Source: Ptiloglossa arizonensis (lineage: Eukaryota; Arthropoda; Insecta; Hymenoptera; Colletidae). From it: a stretch of 64,000 bases of DNA. The notes under the pieces were generated by a model. That model was not told the DNA's origin. It made no database searches and worked only from the letters and a program-made list of their open reading frames with translations. The position numbers and the translations under genes are program-made. Numbering within the stretch: the first letter of the stretch is position 1; every line of letters begins with the position of its first letter. The stretch spans positions 12,698,001-12,762,000 of the forward strand of contig NC_135055.1 of the NCBI RefSeq assembly GCF_051014685.1. The letters run 5' to 3'. Shown here in pieces: positions 23,807 to 37,000 of this stretch.

Positions 23807-26774
23807 CAAACTCGAGACTGTCGATTCATGCGAAAGCGGGTTAGGTATTGATTTGTATCCCAAATCGAGATCCAGACTCGCGTATAGCGCTCTGGAGAGA
23901 TATAGCACGTGTATCGGTCCACCTCTAATGAAAAAAACATGTCTATACACTTTTAATGCAAATTAGTGATGGTACTACTTCTATACTTTTTACATCTTTA
24001 CGAAAGATCAATGAATCGCTACGATTCTTCCAATGGAAATGGCAACCCCGTTCGAATTATTTTTGTACGAACTTCGTTCGCAAGAAGTATTCAGTTGGAC
24101 GTAATTGAAAATAGTTGGATCAGTCTCGTGTTTGGACTCATTTTAACCAAGGAAACCTGGCCAACTCGTCGATGATACTCTCGTATGATTCTCCATACGT
24201 GTCTAACCGATCGAGAACAGTCGCGGGGATGAGATTTCATTACTCGTTTTTCGATGTGGAAACTGTCACTTGAAAGCGGGAAATGTGGAACGCATCGATG
24301 AGAAAGGCAGAGTCGGATTCGAGAGGACGATGGAACTATGAAAACGGAGCTGCAAAGCCTGATGACGTAAAAATTGACGTCGCTTATCAGACCGAATGGG
24401 AGGCTGAACGTTTCGAAACAAACGATGGCACGTATTCCGCGAGCATCGCTCTCCATCGGGTTCACAGTTCCACCCCCGGCCCCCGAGTCTCATTTTCGTC
24501 CATTTTCACCGCTCAAAGCTCAACGAAGCAGGCGGAGGAACGTAGATAAAGGTTTTAATTCCGTGCGAATGGATCAACGCGCGAAAATCGGAAGGGAGGA
24601 TCAAGCCGGGGTAGGCAGGGGCGCGAAGAGGGACGGATACCGAAGGGAGGTCCGATTGATGGACCGCTTGGAACAATGGTTAACTTCAGAAGTAATCGCT
24701 TAATTCCTGGATTCCCCAGCTATGTCCAGCCGATTTCCGATTGAACTGTCTTCCAGGCTTTTTTAATCTTGTTGATCGAATCGATCGTCCACGGATTGTT
24801 TTGTTGCCGCGAAAAACGCCGAACGAGATATCGGCTACCGAGTAATAAATTTGTAATTTCGTGCGGGACAGGGATAGAGGGATCCAGTTTGGATAGTAAT
24901 TCTTTACAAATTACGAGACTCTTAGTTCCAACGATTGGTCACTTTTTACTTTTCCAAGACTCTTCTCGACTACCAAGTCGATATTATATTTCAACGATTC
25001 AGATTCTGGTGCTCGCATATACGCAACTGTTAATTCTTATTACAAATTGTACAAGTTGATTTTTTAATCTCTATTTCATCGTTTAGAAATTTCGAGTTAA
25101 CGTAAGAACTCTTGTTCGTATACTGTTAAATTTATAGTAGGACTTTTGGTTTTATATTGTTAATGTAAGAACTTTTTGTAGTACGTTGCTTTCTCTTTCT
25201 CTTTTTGTTTCTTTTTCTCTTTCTCGTTTCGTTTCGATGTTTAATGTACACTTTCTTCCGTTTAAGTAAATAAATAAATTTTCCCTAGATACTGATTTAG
25301 ATTTCTTCATTGAATATTCACGAATATTTTAAAAGCTGACGATAATAAGAAAATTCAAAATTGAGTAGAAATATTATTCTGTCAAGTACCGTAGAGTTTC
25401 TTCCTTTTTCCAGGATCATCTCTTTAGAGTTATTTACAATTTACTTCTACCACTGTATTTTTCAATGTTACGTCATATTCAATTACTTGATCCATTCAAC
25501 CTGAACTACGAATTACAGTGCACGATCTGGACCAAAACGCACATCTACGAGTCAAATTCATAGTTGTCCATCTTGGACAATTTCAAATCATAGTTTCTAT
25601 TTTCTATTATCCGAAAATTGTTATAAATAAAGACGAATGGGTTAAATTATAACATATACAAAGCAAAAGCTTCTTTTTTCCAATGCAGAAGAATTACGTT
25701 ACTTATCAATTGTAAACGAAAATAAATTAGAAACGAATTACGAGTGCATACGGTTGATGCATAATAAATTCATCACTACCAATTTATTTTTTCCCACCTA
25801 TTAAGATATATTAACGAGTCGTAGCCGTCGATTGTCGTAGTCGTTACGAGTCACTATGTTCGCGAGTAATTGCGAAGATTTCCTCGAGCGTTCGCATATG
25901 TCAGTTTGTTTTTTTTTCTTTTCTTTTTTCGTTCATTTCTTCGCGGACCCGGCTATACGACGATATAAAGGTAGCCGCGAAATAAAGCGAAAGAAAGCAA
26001 ACAATGCCCTCCGGCACGCCGAATGACTCACTTTGTTGCTTTCACTGTGAAACTTTCCTCGTGGAGGTACTTTTAAGGAAGTTTCGAAGAACAGTAACAG
26101 CAATCATTGTCGAAGGAACGGGCGACTTGTTCTTGCTTGCTCGGTCGAGAACCCGCTGCTTTTTCTGCCACTATATCACCGCATGGCGTTATAGTTGAAA
26201 GCGCGACGAAATTTTTACGAGACGGTTTTGCGACACGACCAGAACAAGTTACTTGTTCCGAGCAAAGCTTTTCCAGAAATGAAAATTTCCTACCGAACGG
26301 GGAAGACCTTGCATCGTTATCGAAAATTACGAACGAGGATAACAAAGTACGAGGACTCGAGGACTCGTTTCTTCATAGAATTGATAAGGTAATGTATATA
26401 TATATATTTATTTATTAAAATACAGAACGTGCATCGCAGCGAGATTTCACGAATTAATTCTCTTCCGTTTACGTTATAAGCGCTCTACGATCATTTGTAT
26501 GAAATACCAAGTTATTGTTAGCCCCCCAGGAATTTTATTAAATGCTCAAGTACTCGACAAGTGCTTGGAAAATTCAATCATTTGGCTTATTTAATTTTAC
26601 ATTAACTTCTCGAGAAGATTCAATTTGTCGGTTGGAAACGTTTAATAAAATGCTCAAGCGGGCCGATAATTTCCACGAAAAATAACCAACAACAATGGCT
26701 ACCCCCCTCTCAATCTCTTGTTACGACTTGTGCAGTTTGATCGATGAAAAACTACGCGAAATAAAATTACTCAC

Positions 26775-26909
26775 GTGTTCTGTGTTTAATGCAGCACCGT
26801 CACGAATATCTTGATGATCGGCACCGGAACCATTGACCATACCAGAACCGGCGCCAGCACTTCCGCTTCCTTTTCCACCGACACCGCCAGCTGGGGTTTG
26901 TGGCAAGCT
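26775..26909 (-). CDS. RASGEF1B: RASGEF1-like exon A (N-terminal segment)
   Basis: Coding exon of 45 codons: SLPQTPAGG, a Gly/Ser/Ala-rich linker, then DHQDIRDGAALNTEH. The PQTP tetrapeptide sits in the same place as the vertebrate RASGEF1B N-terminus (which begins MPQTP), and the exon joins exon B in phase just ahead of the conserved DGNLVSGSLEAL block. Acceptor tctattttccag and donor CAC|gtgagt are both good consensus sites. The frame upstream of the acceptor reaches a stop within eight codons without an ATG, so translation must start in an exon further upstream that I did not find. The low-complexity linker makes this exon less certain than B or C, but splice sites, phase and PQTP agree. 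Likely a flexible N-terminal tail with no catalytic role. Confidence 0.85.
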
Positions 26910-29900
26910 CTGGAAAATAGAAACATAATATCAGGATAATTCATGGAACCGTAAAAAACAAACAACACGGTAAATTATACTCTAAGAATTTCTTCTTAGA
27001 TTTTTCGTTCAATTAACTTTAACGTCGATGCATTATTTCTTAAACAGTTGACCATTTTAACCAGCTGTATGTACACAAGTATCGGTATAAAAATTGTACA
27101 TCTTTCGTAGTATACAAAAGACTTAGTTCTTTTTGAAATTTTTATTTTCATTCAACGTCTTTGTCGATCAAAGTTCACGGTATTATATATGCATAAATTC
27201 TTACTCTTTTATTAAACGCGTGCACCAATGTTCGAATATGTAGTTTAATTTAATTCTTATCTCGTATCGACCAATCATTATAACAGAGAAACGGGTGTTC
27301 GTATCAAAAGCGAGAAGAATACCGAGAGCATCAAAAGATTCGCGATATTTCAATAACGCGAAATTTTAAATTAAATTGTCGTTTCATTTGCTTCCTTCAA
27401 CAATCCTCCCTCACTCTCTCTCTCTTTCTCTCTCTCTAGAAGAAAACTAATTACCGGCTGGAACGTGATTTGTAAGACCACCGAAGGAGAAGCAAAATAA
27501 CGACGAATACAAATATCCCTGGGATTAAGCAATGCAATTTAACATTATAAATCACTCGAACAAAGAAATGTATAAGAAAGCCACACGGTGTTATTTATTC
27601 GACCTGTTTTGCCGCGGGATTCGCGCGCTGAATTCCTGCCTCAATTTTCCGCTTCACACGTATCGTTTCTTTCATTCAGCAGCTTTTCTCGAACTCTTTT
27701 GCCACGGTATTGCACACCCGAGATTTCTCTTTCTTCCACGGAACACGCTTTTACGAGAAGGATTAGATGGTGCAAAGATGGTCGTAAAGGGAAATTTCGT
27801 CGATCGTGTTTGCTCGACCTTACCCTCCCGGTAACGAGAATTGTCGCAATAAGAAAACTTGTAACCATAAGAGAGTATTCGCAATAGTAACGCAAATATT
27901 TCTTTTAAATTCGTTTCGCCATTGTGTAGAGTTTCGGGAGAATACGTATTCAATCACACTTTGCTTACAAATATGTGAATTATAAATTAAGTACACGTGA
28001 TATAAAAGAAATATATGTAACGATCGTGGAATAAAGGAAATTATTATTATTATTATTAATATTAATATTGTTATTATGTAAGTAAAATGTATCTACAGTA
28101 GGTAAGTCAAATTTCTCAACGGAAAAATTGAAACTTACGCGTTTGATCGAAAAATTTGTACGAGTAAGGAGATAAACTTTGTACAATTTTAATGTACGTA
28201 TGTGCTACCGTATCGTTCACAGAAACAAAGTTTTAGCTGGTCTTAGAGTCTCAGTGGCGAAAGTTCTTCGCTATTTTACTTTCTTTCGTCGTTCTCCAAC
28301 GAATGCAGAAAAATGGCGCGATTTCTTAAATCTGTCGGAGGGTAAGCTTAGTTCTGCTCCTACTTATGAAAATATTTCATGCTTTCCCGAGTGCAGATGT
28401 GATTAATGCAAATGAATTTTGCACATTGAGGTTTGAATCAGAAAAAGTAATACTATGGTTATGATTTTACAACTAAAGTTTTATAACTTATTTTATACAG
28501 AATTGGTATTATTTAAAGAAAAACAATTGAACCAGATATTTTACCCCCCAATTTGTATCAGTCATTTGATACTTTTGACTGCTTCTACTTCATCGCCGGA
28601 ACATTAATTACTTCTCGTAGATAAATACAAAGAGACGAACTAATCTTGAACTTTGTTTGACGAGCTTCGTCATTAGCGAAATTGAAATACGAAGATAGTT
28701 AAGATTATAATTAATGGTCTCAAATATTTTAATAAGACACAATCTTGAGATGTACCCATGTTTTATACCGATACAAAACTAATCAAGTCGTACATTACTT
28801 GAAAGTTTCATGGCGGTCGATAGAAAATAATTGCAATGCAATTTTCTAGTCTTGTTTTTATTTTCTAGTAACACATGCCACTGTTAAGTATGTGCATGTA
28901 TATTCATTGCATATTCTTCAATTGGAAAACAGAAATAAGAAAACCCTTTTAAAGAGTAAAATATTTCAAAGAGAATTAAATCGTGTGCATAACTGTGTAG
29001 AAGATATATTACAATTAAAAGGTTTGAAATCCTTCGTTCGTCTGATATTCTATAATACGAATCATTATTAAATGAAACCTGGATCTTTTAATTAGTTGAT
29101 TAATTAATTAGTTACTTATTAATTACTATGTAGAATGTTTTACCAATGGTATGGATATTATCGTTACTTTCAGAAGACACTCATGGGCCTCGAGATGTTT
29201 TTTACAATTACAATCGTAATTTCATAGTTTTATATTAAACTCCAATATTGAACAATCTTCTCAGTATTTCTTTGTATATGCTGTTACTAATCTAACTTCA
29301 AAATATATCCACCGAGATATTATACATACTCAATTATAGTCAGCTAACCAATTATAAAATTATCGTATGAACGAAAGAATGAAAGAAAATATCAAGCGAC
29401 ACGGTGACAAATGTAATCAAAATTACATATCAATATGTATATCGTATTTTTATAGAATATTGTAAAATCATTCGAAGAATGCTTGTCGATGAATAATTCC
29501 ATGGAACAGTGACCTACCTCGCGTATAAAAAAAATCTCCCTTGAAAATTAAACGTTTACGCAATGGACGGTAAATGAAAATCTCTCGGAACAAACGTTGA
29601 AAATTCAACGCGATGCGACAAACCAACCCCACACGAAAAACGACAGGAGTCATCGGGCAAAATGTCACCTTCGTAGTCATCGTCATCGATGCATCCCGCA
29701 TAAAACTTCCTGTTTATCATTATCCTCGCTCAATTACCGACATACGCGCAACGTGCCGAGTTCTGGCAAAGCTCGCAGCTTGAAATTTATGCGAGCGATC
29801 CGAGTCGATGGCCGCGTTACCATTATAACGCAACGCCACTAGGGGGATGCAATTTTGAAGGCAATTTAACTTGAACCGCAGCAGCAAGCGTGAGCTATGG

Positions 29901-30336
29901 GCAAATGTTTACCGTGAAAATCGTTATAATCGTTCCGAAAGCTTCTGGACCGAGAACCTTTTCTCAGGGGACTGGGGGGATGTCCATATATTTTAGTTCT
30001 ATTCCACCAAACGTTCCGATATTCTCGTCCCGTTCAATTCTATTTATACTTTTTCAACTTTCAATCTTTCGCGAGCATATTTGTGCATTAACGCGAAGTA
30101 AACTTCATAAGAAGTACTCCTCGTGAGCGATTCATTGTCCTCTTTGAGCAACCAGTTTAATTTCAATCAATTTCGACAAAATATTCCCTACCGGTGCTTT
30201 GCATAACCAGAGGTCCCGATTTTCAAATATTAAACGAAACACTACCACAATGGATTATAAATGAAACCTGAAATTTGTAAATCACGAAACATCCATCTGC
30301 TTTACGAGCCTATTGTTCTTTCGCACTATTGTTGTT
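26910..30336. other. Non-coding stretch, 5' side of exon A
   Basis: Presumed intron upstream of exon A. AT-rich, with a CT microsatellite at 27411-27438 and an (att/aat)n run near 28041-28070. Overlapping open frames at 27.5-27.95 kb and 29.5-29.85 kb resemble no protein I know and show no convincing splice context. Confidence 0.5.
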
Positions 30337-31070
30337 ATTTCTATTCAATGGTCCAACACATCCCTACTGTGATCATCTCTGCTAGATTTGTTGCAATTTC
30401 TAGTCCATGGCTCTCAATACATTCCTACTATAATCGCTTCAGTAGCATTTGTTACTAATCCCGGTCGATGATTCAATATACCCCTACAATGATAGTGTCT
30501 ATTATATTCGTTGCTGTTTCTAGTCGATGGTCCAATGTTATCGAGATTCAACCTCCACTTTGACGTTTATACAAGCTTCCTTCTTATTCCCAAATGATAG
30601 CAACAAAGTTCCAATGTGATGTGAAAGGTAACCTAACATTTATTACCATATCCATGGTCCAACACACCTCTACTATGATGGCTTCAATTACACTTATTGC
30701 TATTCCTATTCAATGACACATTGTTATTTCAATTCAATAACACATCCCTACTATGATCGTCTCTGGTAAATTTATTATAATATCCAGATGATGATCCAAT
30801 AGACCACTACCACGATCACTTTTACCGCATTTGTTACTATTCCTGGTCGATGGTCCAACGTTATCGAGATGCAACCTTCACTCTGACTAATCCTAGTCGA
30901 TGATTCAATATACCCCTACAATAATAGTGTCTATTATATTCGTTGCTGTTTCTAGTCGATGGTCCAACGTTATCGAGATGCAACCTCCACTCTGACGTTT
31001 ATACAAGCTTCCTTCTTACTCCCAAATGATAGCGACGAAGTTCCAATTCAACGTTGGAGGTAACTTAATA
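30337..31070. repeat. Nested repeat: about 60-bp units in a 432-bp higher-order period
   Basis: Degenerate units of about 60 bp begin with gatggtccaa or gatgattcaa and contain 'cctactatgat..' and 'tttgttgctatt..' segments. Superimposed on this, a longer block (gatgattcaatatacccctac onward, through gttatcgagat and acaagcttccttctta) recurs at 30467 and 30899 with much higher similarity. A minisatellite was apparently re-duplicated as a larger block. Confidence 0.85.
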
Positions 31071-34000
31071 TTTATTACGATATCAGCGAAGCGAATTTCA
31101 CGCGCACCGACTGAGCCTTTTCGCGGCGTTCTCACCCTCCCCAGTCAGCTTGTCACTTTCCTTCGCCCACCCTCCGTGCCCCACGAAGAGTAAATGTATG
31201 TATACGCGACCCCCGTCGTTGGTACGTTCGCAGCCCCCGCACTCTATTCCTTATTTCCTCTCTCTCTCTCTCTCTCTCTCTTCCCCTTTCTGCCTTTGCG
31301 CTCCCTCGAAACCCAACGCAGATCATAACGGATATTTTAGTTCAGTCAGGAAGTTCACTTTAGCTGCGACACAGCAGCTCCTCAACGAGGGGTTGAAAAC
31401 AGACCACGACGAGGGTGGTGCGCGAGGCGGCGAAACGCGCGATGGAAATAGCGCGTCGCTGGAAATTGCGACCGAAGGATGAAAATTATGACCATAGTGA
31501 ATGGCGTTTCTATAGTGACCGGAGGATGAACGATCAGTTTCTGGATGCGTCACGGCCCTGGTTCGTGGGAATAAACTGGTGTTAATTGACAGTTTACCGG
31601 ATCGTACATTATAGCGAATTATACGATATAAAGTATCGTTTACTGATGTTTTTGCACAGATGAAAGAAAGAAAGACGAAGTAGTAGAATTTATTGTGCAA
31701 TTTAAATAAACGTTTACTAGTCTCACGAAGTTGCGAGGTTCGGGTATAAAGATGATATTAACGCGATATTAATGTTAGCAAGTTTGAGATGGTTCTACTG
31801 TGGTTCTTACGGTTATTAGAGTTTATTGGTTTCCATGAACATTGGAATAAGGAGTCTTAACGATAATCTTTTGTAATGCGGTACTTGAAGATCGAATATA
31901 TTTTACAACTTTTAATTGTAATCTACGAGTGGAAAGTTAGAAGGTTCGTAACTGTTGGAAAAAGATTGTCATAAAAATTTGTTATAATTTAGATCAATTT
32001 TGGAAGATGTAGTCTGTTTTCGTAAATGAAAGAAAAGACAGGTGTTTCTAATTGGAATTAGGTTCGATAATAGGTAATTATATGTAGAATTTTAATTATT
32101 TTTTTTACCGCGTTGAAAACTGTGTCGTATATCAATTCATTGCACTACGATGCTTTCAAGATAAAAATAACGCTTCACCAGCAAGTACAGTCAATAACAG
32201 TTTGAAAACAAGTTCCCTTAACCTATTACCTGCTTTATTGGAACGATGTATTATATTTCTATAAAAGGATGCACAACCTACATCAATGACTTTTTCTATA
32301 TTTTTGTTTAGTAGAACTTAATTTCACACCATTTAATGGTTCATTAACCTTACCTCCTCATTGATGAAATCCTTTACAAACAATTACCTATTCCTGAAGA
32401 TACCGTAACATCGGGTTACTTATATTTTTACACTTGCAACTTCTCTGAACAGTCAGTCCTTTCAAACTCAACTACTACGTAACTTCGAGTAACTGTTGCA
32501 ACCTACGAAAAGTGTCTATTGACCAGTAATTAATGACCCTGAATAGTTGCACCATCGGTATAGCTATCTCGGTTTTGGTTGCATTTAGATGAAAGGGTGT
32601 TTCGCAGAGAAATTCAAGAAACATTACCTCGACCCACGAAACTAATAATAATACGTCTTTTTTGCAATAGAAATTATATACAACATAAAACATAATTATA
32701 TACACCACGAGCTATAGGTAACCTCAATCCTTTCAGCTCTCAATAGTAATTAAACGGTGAGGTGGTGTTAACCACCTTCAATGGCTTTAAACGACCACTT
32801 GAATCAGATTCCACTGTAGCCATCTACTAATGTCTATGACCGTTCATTCATCTGTCTTATGTCAAGACTCCTATTCAGTCCTTGGGAAAGCCATGTCCTC
32901 TACGAAACTGAAACAGCGTCAAGCTATTTGTCTTCGTATTGACCCTAAACATACGTAGTTGCGAATAGATCCGAATGGCCTGTCGATCGTTCAATAGGTT
33001 CATACATTTCACAAATGATCGACTCGTTTGCATCGATAACTACGAATTTGTCCATGACATCGATGTTCGCGATTCATTATCACCAATTTCACATTCTTTG
33101 GATTTCTTGATAATGGGATTAAATCCCATACGGATAAAGGTTCAGAAATGTGAGAAGTAAAGGAACTCCTTTTATTTATTCATTCATTTAAACTCCTCGT
33201 TCATCGACACTCTTAGAATCTTCTACTTTATACACTTTATACTCTCTTACGCATTCATTCCCTTTCGTTCTAATGTTTAACTTTCCTCACTCGATATATT
33301 TGGTCACGTTCACCCAAAACTCCTCAGTATGGCGCCATCTCAGTTGCTACTCTTTCGCACCTTAGTTCAAACATTCTGACATTCTGTTCAAGCACTTTTC
33401 TTTCACGCTTTGAAAACACTTCACACTCGTCTATCTCACTCTTCACATTTTCTCAAAATCATATCGATTTCATTAGATTCTCACATTACGAAATATTTTG
33501 TTTCTTTCTGCGAATGAAACTTTCGTAGCCCTGCCAGATAACTACAGCTTTTGGATTCATCGACGTTAGGCTTGATTCACCACTTAAACCATCATCACGA
33601 ATGACTACTCGCACACGATCTCTGGTAAATGTACATGTGACGGGATTACGCGTATTAACGCTCCTTCCGGCGACGGTTCGATTATCGATCGAGATGGGTC
33701 GAGTTCGAGGCCATACCTGCCCACCTCCTCGTTGAATTCCACCGGTTGGTTGGCACCTTCGGAAACCTACGACTTACTCCGTGCACGAGGATGGCGAGCA
33801 GACGGATTAAAGAGGATTTCTCCGTTCTCGTGCTCCTTCTTTATAGGCTGAGTCGAGAGTCGGACCTAAAATTTTATTCCGTTTCAAGTGCCTCGGAGTT
33901 TTATTCGGTATCGAGAAGCTGAAATTTTACGAACGATATGGTACGGTTTTTCAATGAAATTGATTGCCGAGAGATTTTAAGGAGAACTTTCGCGAGCAAC

Positions 34001-37000
34001 TATAGCTTCGGGTATAGTTAACGGTCGGTTTCAAGTTAATTTGCTCGGTTGTGTTCGGATATTGTTAACCGAGCCGATATAGTAACTTGGTCATTGTTTC
34101 GAGACCTGGATGGATTATATAAATAATAGTTCTTCTTTAACAAAACTGACCCACCAAAGTGAAGCTCTTGTGGAAACCACTAACGATTTTTTAAATAAAT
34201 TTTTATTTTCTTACAAATTTCTATTAGACGAATATTCGCGTATTTTTTAAATTTGATAATTAATTTCATCTTTATAGATTGTAGTTTCAATACTTGATAG
34301 GGTATTCTTTCTCATAAATAATGTTTTTTAAATATTGTAACAGATTGTAAATCATTTGTTCAAAAATATTTTATATCAGTACCGTTCCACTCGTTCTTCA
34401 TTCTTTGTGTCAATATTTCTTCGAAATTATTGACATTTATTTGATCTGCTAATCTAAACCATTCGATAAATTTTCAACGAGGTTAGTGTACAATATACAG
34501 TAACTACGCGATATACAGAATTAAACCTGTGCAAAAAATTTTGCACAACTAAAATATTCACATTTGAATAAAATATTGGCTCCGTTTCCTGCTTCTGTGA
34601 TATCATGTTTGGATTTAACGAGTCATTTTTATTGTCACGTCAACGAATATAAATTTCCATTTAGACGTTATATATTTTCATTTCAGTTACAAGGTATTTA
34701 CGATACACTTAGAAAAAATATATCAATTTCTTTTTCGCCGAATATACGAATCGTGGAAACATTTGCAATGCAAGAGGTAACGAAGGGAAAAGTTATCATT
34801 TAACCGATCGATCACTCCCTACTCGATCACGCCCTTATCTCTCGTTCGTTTCGTCGGGGAGAAAGTACGATCTGTTTTGTAATTATAAATCTCATTAAAA
34901 TTCATAACGCGACATGGAAAGTCATTAGCCTTAAGCGTTCTACGTTGTTGCGCCTTCGAGACACTCTCCAGCGATTAAGCGACCTTCAACAGGGGAAAAT
35001 AATTTTAATTTCCCAAGGTTGGTCGTACCGAGACGTTTTCTTAATAATAATAATTATCATTATAATTGCATTGAAATCGAAAAGAAGTTTTACGAACGAG
35101 CGAGAAAATGTAATACACGAATCACGTAGATACAAAATTAAATACGTCATCGATACTTATTACGATATTGTAGACATTATTTGACTTCCAAACACCAACA
35201 TTGCAAATAATCAAATTCTAGAAAAAAGCAGGAATAAAATTGCAAGTACAATCTTATTCAATATTGATTTTTAAACGCGATAGAAATATTTTACTTATAA
35301 CTGGTGTCACACATCTATGTGACATAATCAAATATCGATAGACCAGACAAAATTCGTGTTTCTCTTACTGTAATCCACAACGAAAGTATTCACTCTACAT
35401 AAAAATCGCCAACACTCTGATCGACGAAAAACCACGAACGAAACATTTTCTTACCGCTGTATAATTTCTACCGAGTGCCTAACTTTCAAGACTACCTCGA
35501 TAACTATACGTAATTTCAGGAATTACGTCTACTCCAGGAATTAAAGCTATTCCAGGTCCTTCCCGGAAACTCGATACTCCGATTTCCCACGGTTAAATTA
35601 ATAAAATTATCCCGGAGGGTCGAAGTCGTTCGAAATATCCCGGCGTGATGCAAATCAGAAAGGGTGGTTTCCGGCAATCGATCGCCTCAAACGAGGCACG
35701 AAATTGTGGCTGTCGACTTCTTCATCGATCACAAAATCCCGACAATCCGTTCGCCGAGTAACACGCTCCATAGAATCCCATTTGAAGGAATATGGTATCC
35801 GTGGTCCCCTTGAAAGCCCGAATAAATACGTTCACGGCGATTTAATCTTTCAAGCGCCAAAGACCTTTCGACCCGTTTTGTCACCGTTCTTTATACACTA
35901 CTCGGGTACTCCTCGTCGCTCCTACGACAGGAAGTTTCGTCGAAGCGAGTTACCTGCTCTTTTACCCTGCACTTTGCAGTCTTCGACGGAGAAAATTCAG
36001 TTTCAGGGGAATTCTCGGTTGCACGGCCATCTTCCTCGCTCCACGTCGTCATCCTTTCTCCTGTGCCATCACTCTGTTCCTTTACTGCGCTTGATAAAGA
36101 CGAATCGTCGGTTGGAGAACAGCTGAAGATATAAACTGGTCAGGGGTAACGACTGGACGAAAGGGGGACCGCGAGAAAATTGAACAAAAGTTATTGCAAT
36201 GTCGACAGAAGGGAGGGGGTTTGTTAAAAAATTCGAAAGCGTCGAAATTGAAGGTCGATTCGAAATGGGGCGAATGTTAAGTGTTGAATAGGAGTGGTCG
36301 AATGTGAAGACATTGAGTTTCTTTTTGGTAATCGAGAACTCGGTTTTGTTTGTAACAAGGAGCAACGGGGTGTCGATTATTTAATACAACGTTGGGAATG
36401 CAAAGTGCTTCGAAGTAGTTCGACCTAGTGGTCGATTTGTTTACATCTTGGAATGTCTTCTTTAAATGCTGTTTATTTTTTTTAATACTTGACGATAATA
36501 TAATACATAATGTAGAATATAATAATGGTAAATCAAAGATATAATAATGTTAGTAGTTAGACAGTAAGTTCGAAACCGAAGAACGATTATTTGTTGAATA
36601 GACATTGTTGAAAATGAAATTGTCGAACTTTTGGTAATAAGGGAGTTGTAACTTTTGTTTGTAACATATCAACGCTGTTATAGAGATTCATTTATAAGGT
36701 TAGAAATTTACAAAACTTTAACAAAAGTAAATAATATTATTCTTTTTCAATGTTGTAAGAAGATAATACAATACAAAAAATAGTATCGATAATCTACGTG
36801 CAAGAAATATATAATAATGTATACAAATTTTTGATAATAGAATACACATTATTTGTGCTCTAAAAGATTCAGATTCTATTAAAAAGCAATTAATAACTTA
36901 AATAATAATTTAAATAATTTTTCCAACCCTTTGAATCTTGATTAAGTACCATAAACGAAATCAATGGAGAGAATTCTTATTTAGTAACTTCATTCGGACC

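Larger units (their letters stand above)
4713..26774 (-). other. 22-kb phase-0 intron between exons A and B
   Basis: Inferred from two consensus splice sites in the same phase (donor CAC|gtgagt at the 5' side, acceptor tttcatttcag at the 3' side). AT-rich, with tandem arrays listed separately and a few GC-richer islands (about 6100-6720, 7650-8280, 12170-12380, 13600-14110, 15860-16330, 24290-24670). These islands give overlapping open frames on both strands but no recognisable protein. The 151-codon frame at 6305-6760 (plus) is one such frame. Homopurine runs occur at 19886-19904 and 22412-22453. The islands could be enhancers or conserved non-coding elements; that is only inference. Confidence 0.75.
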
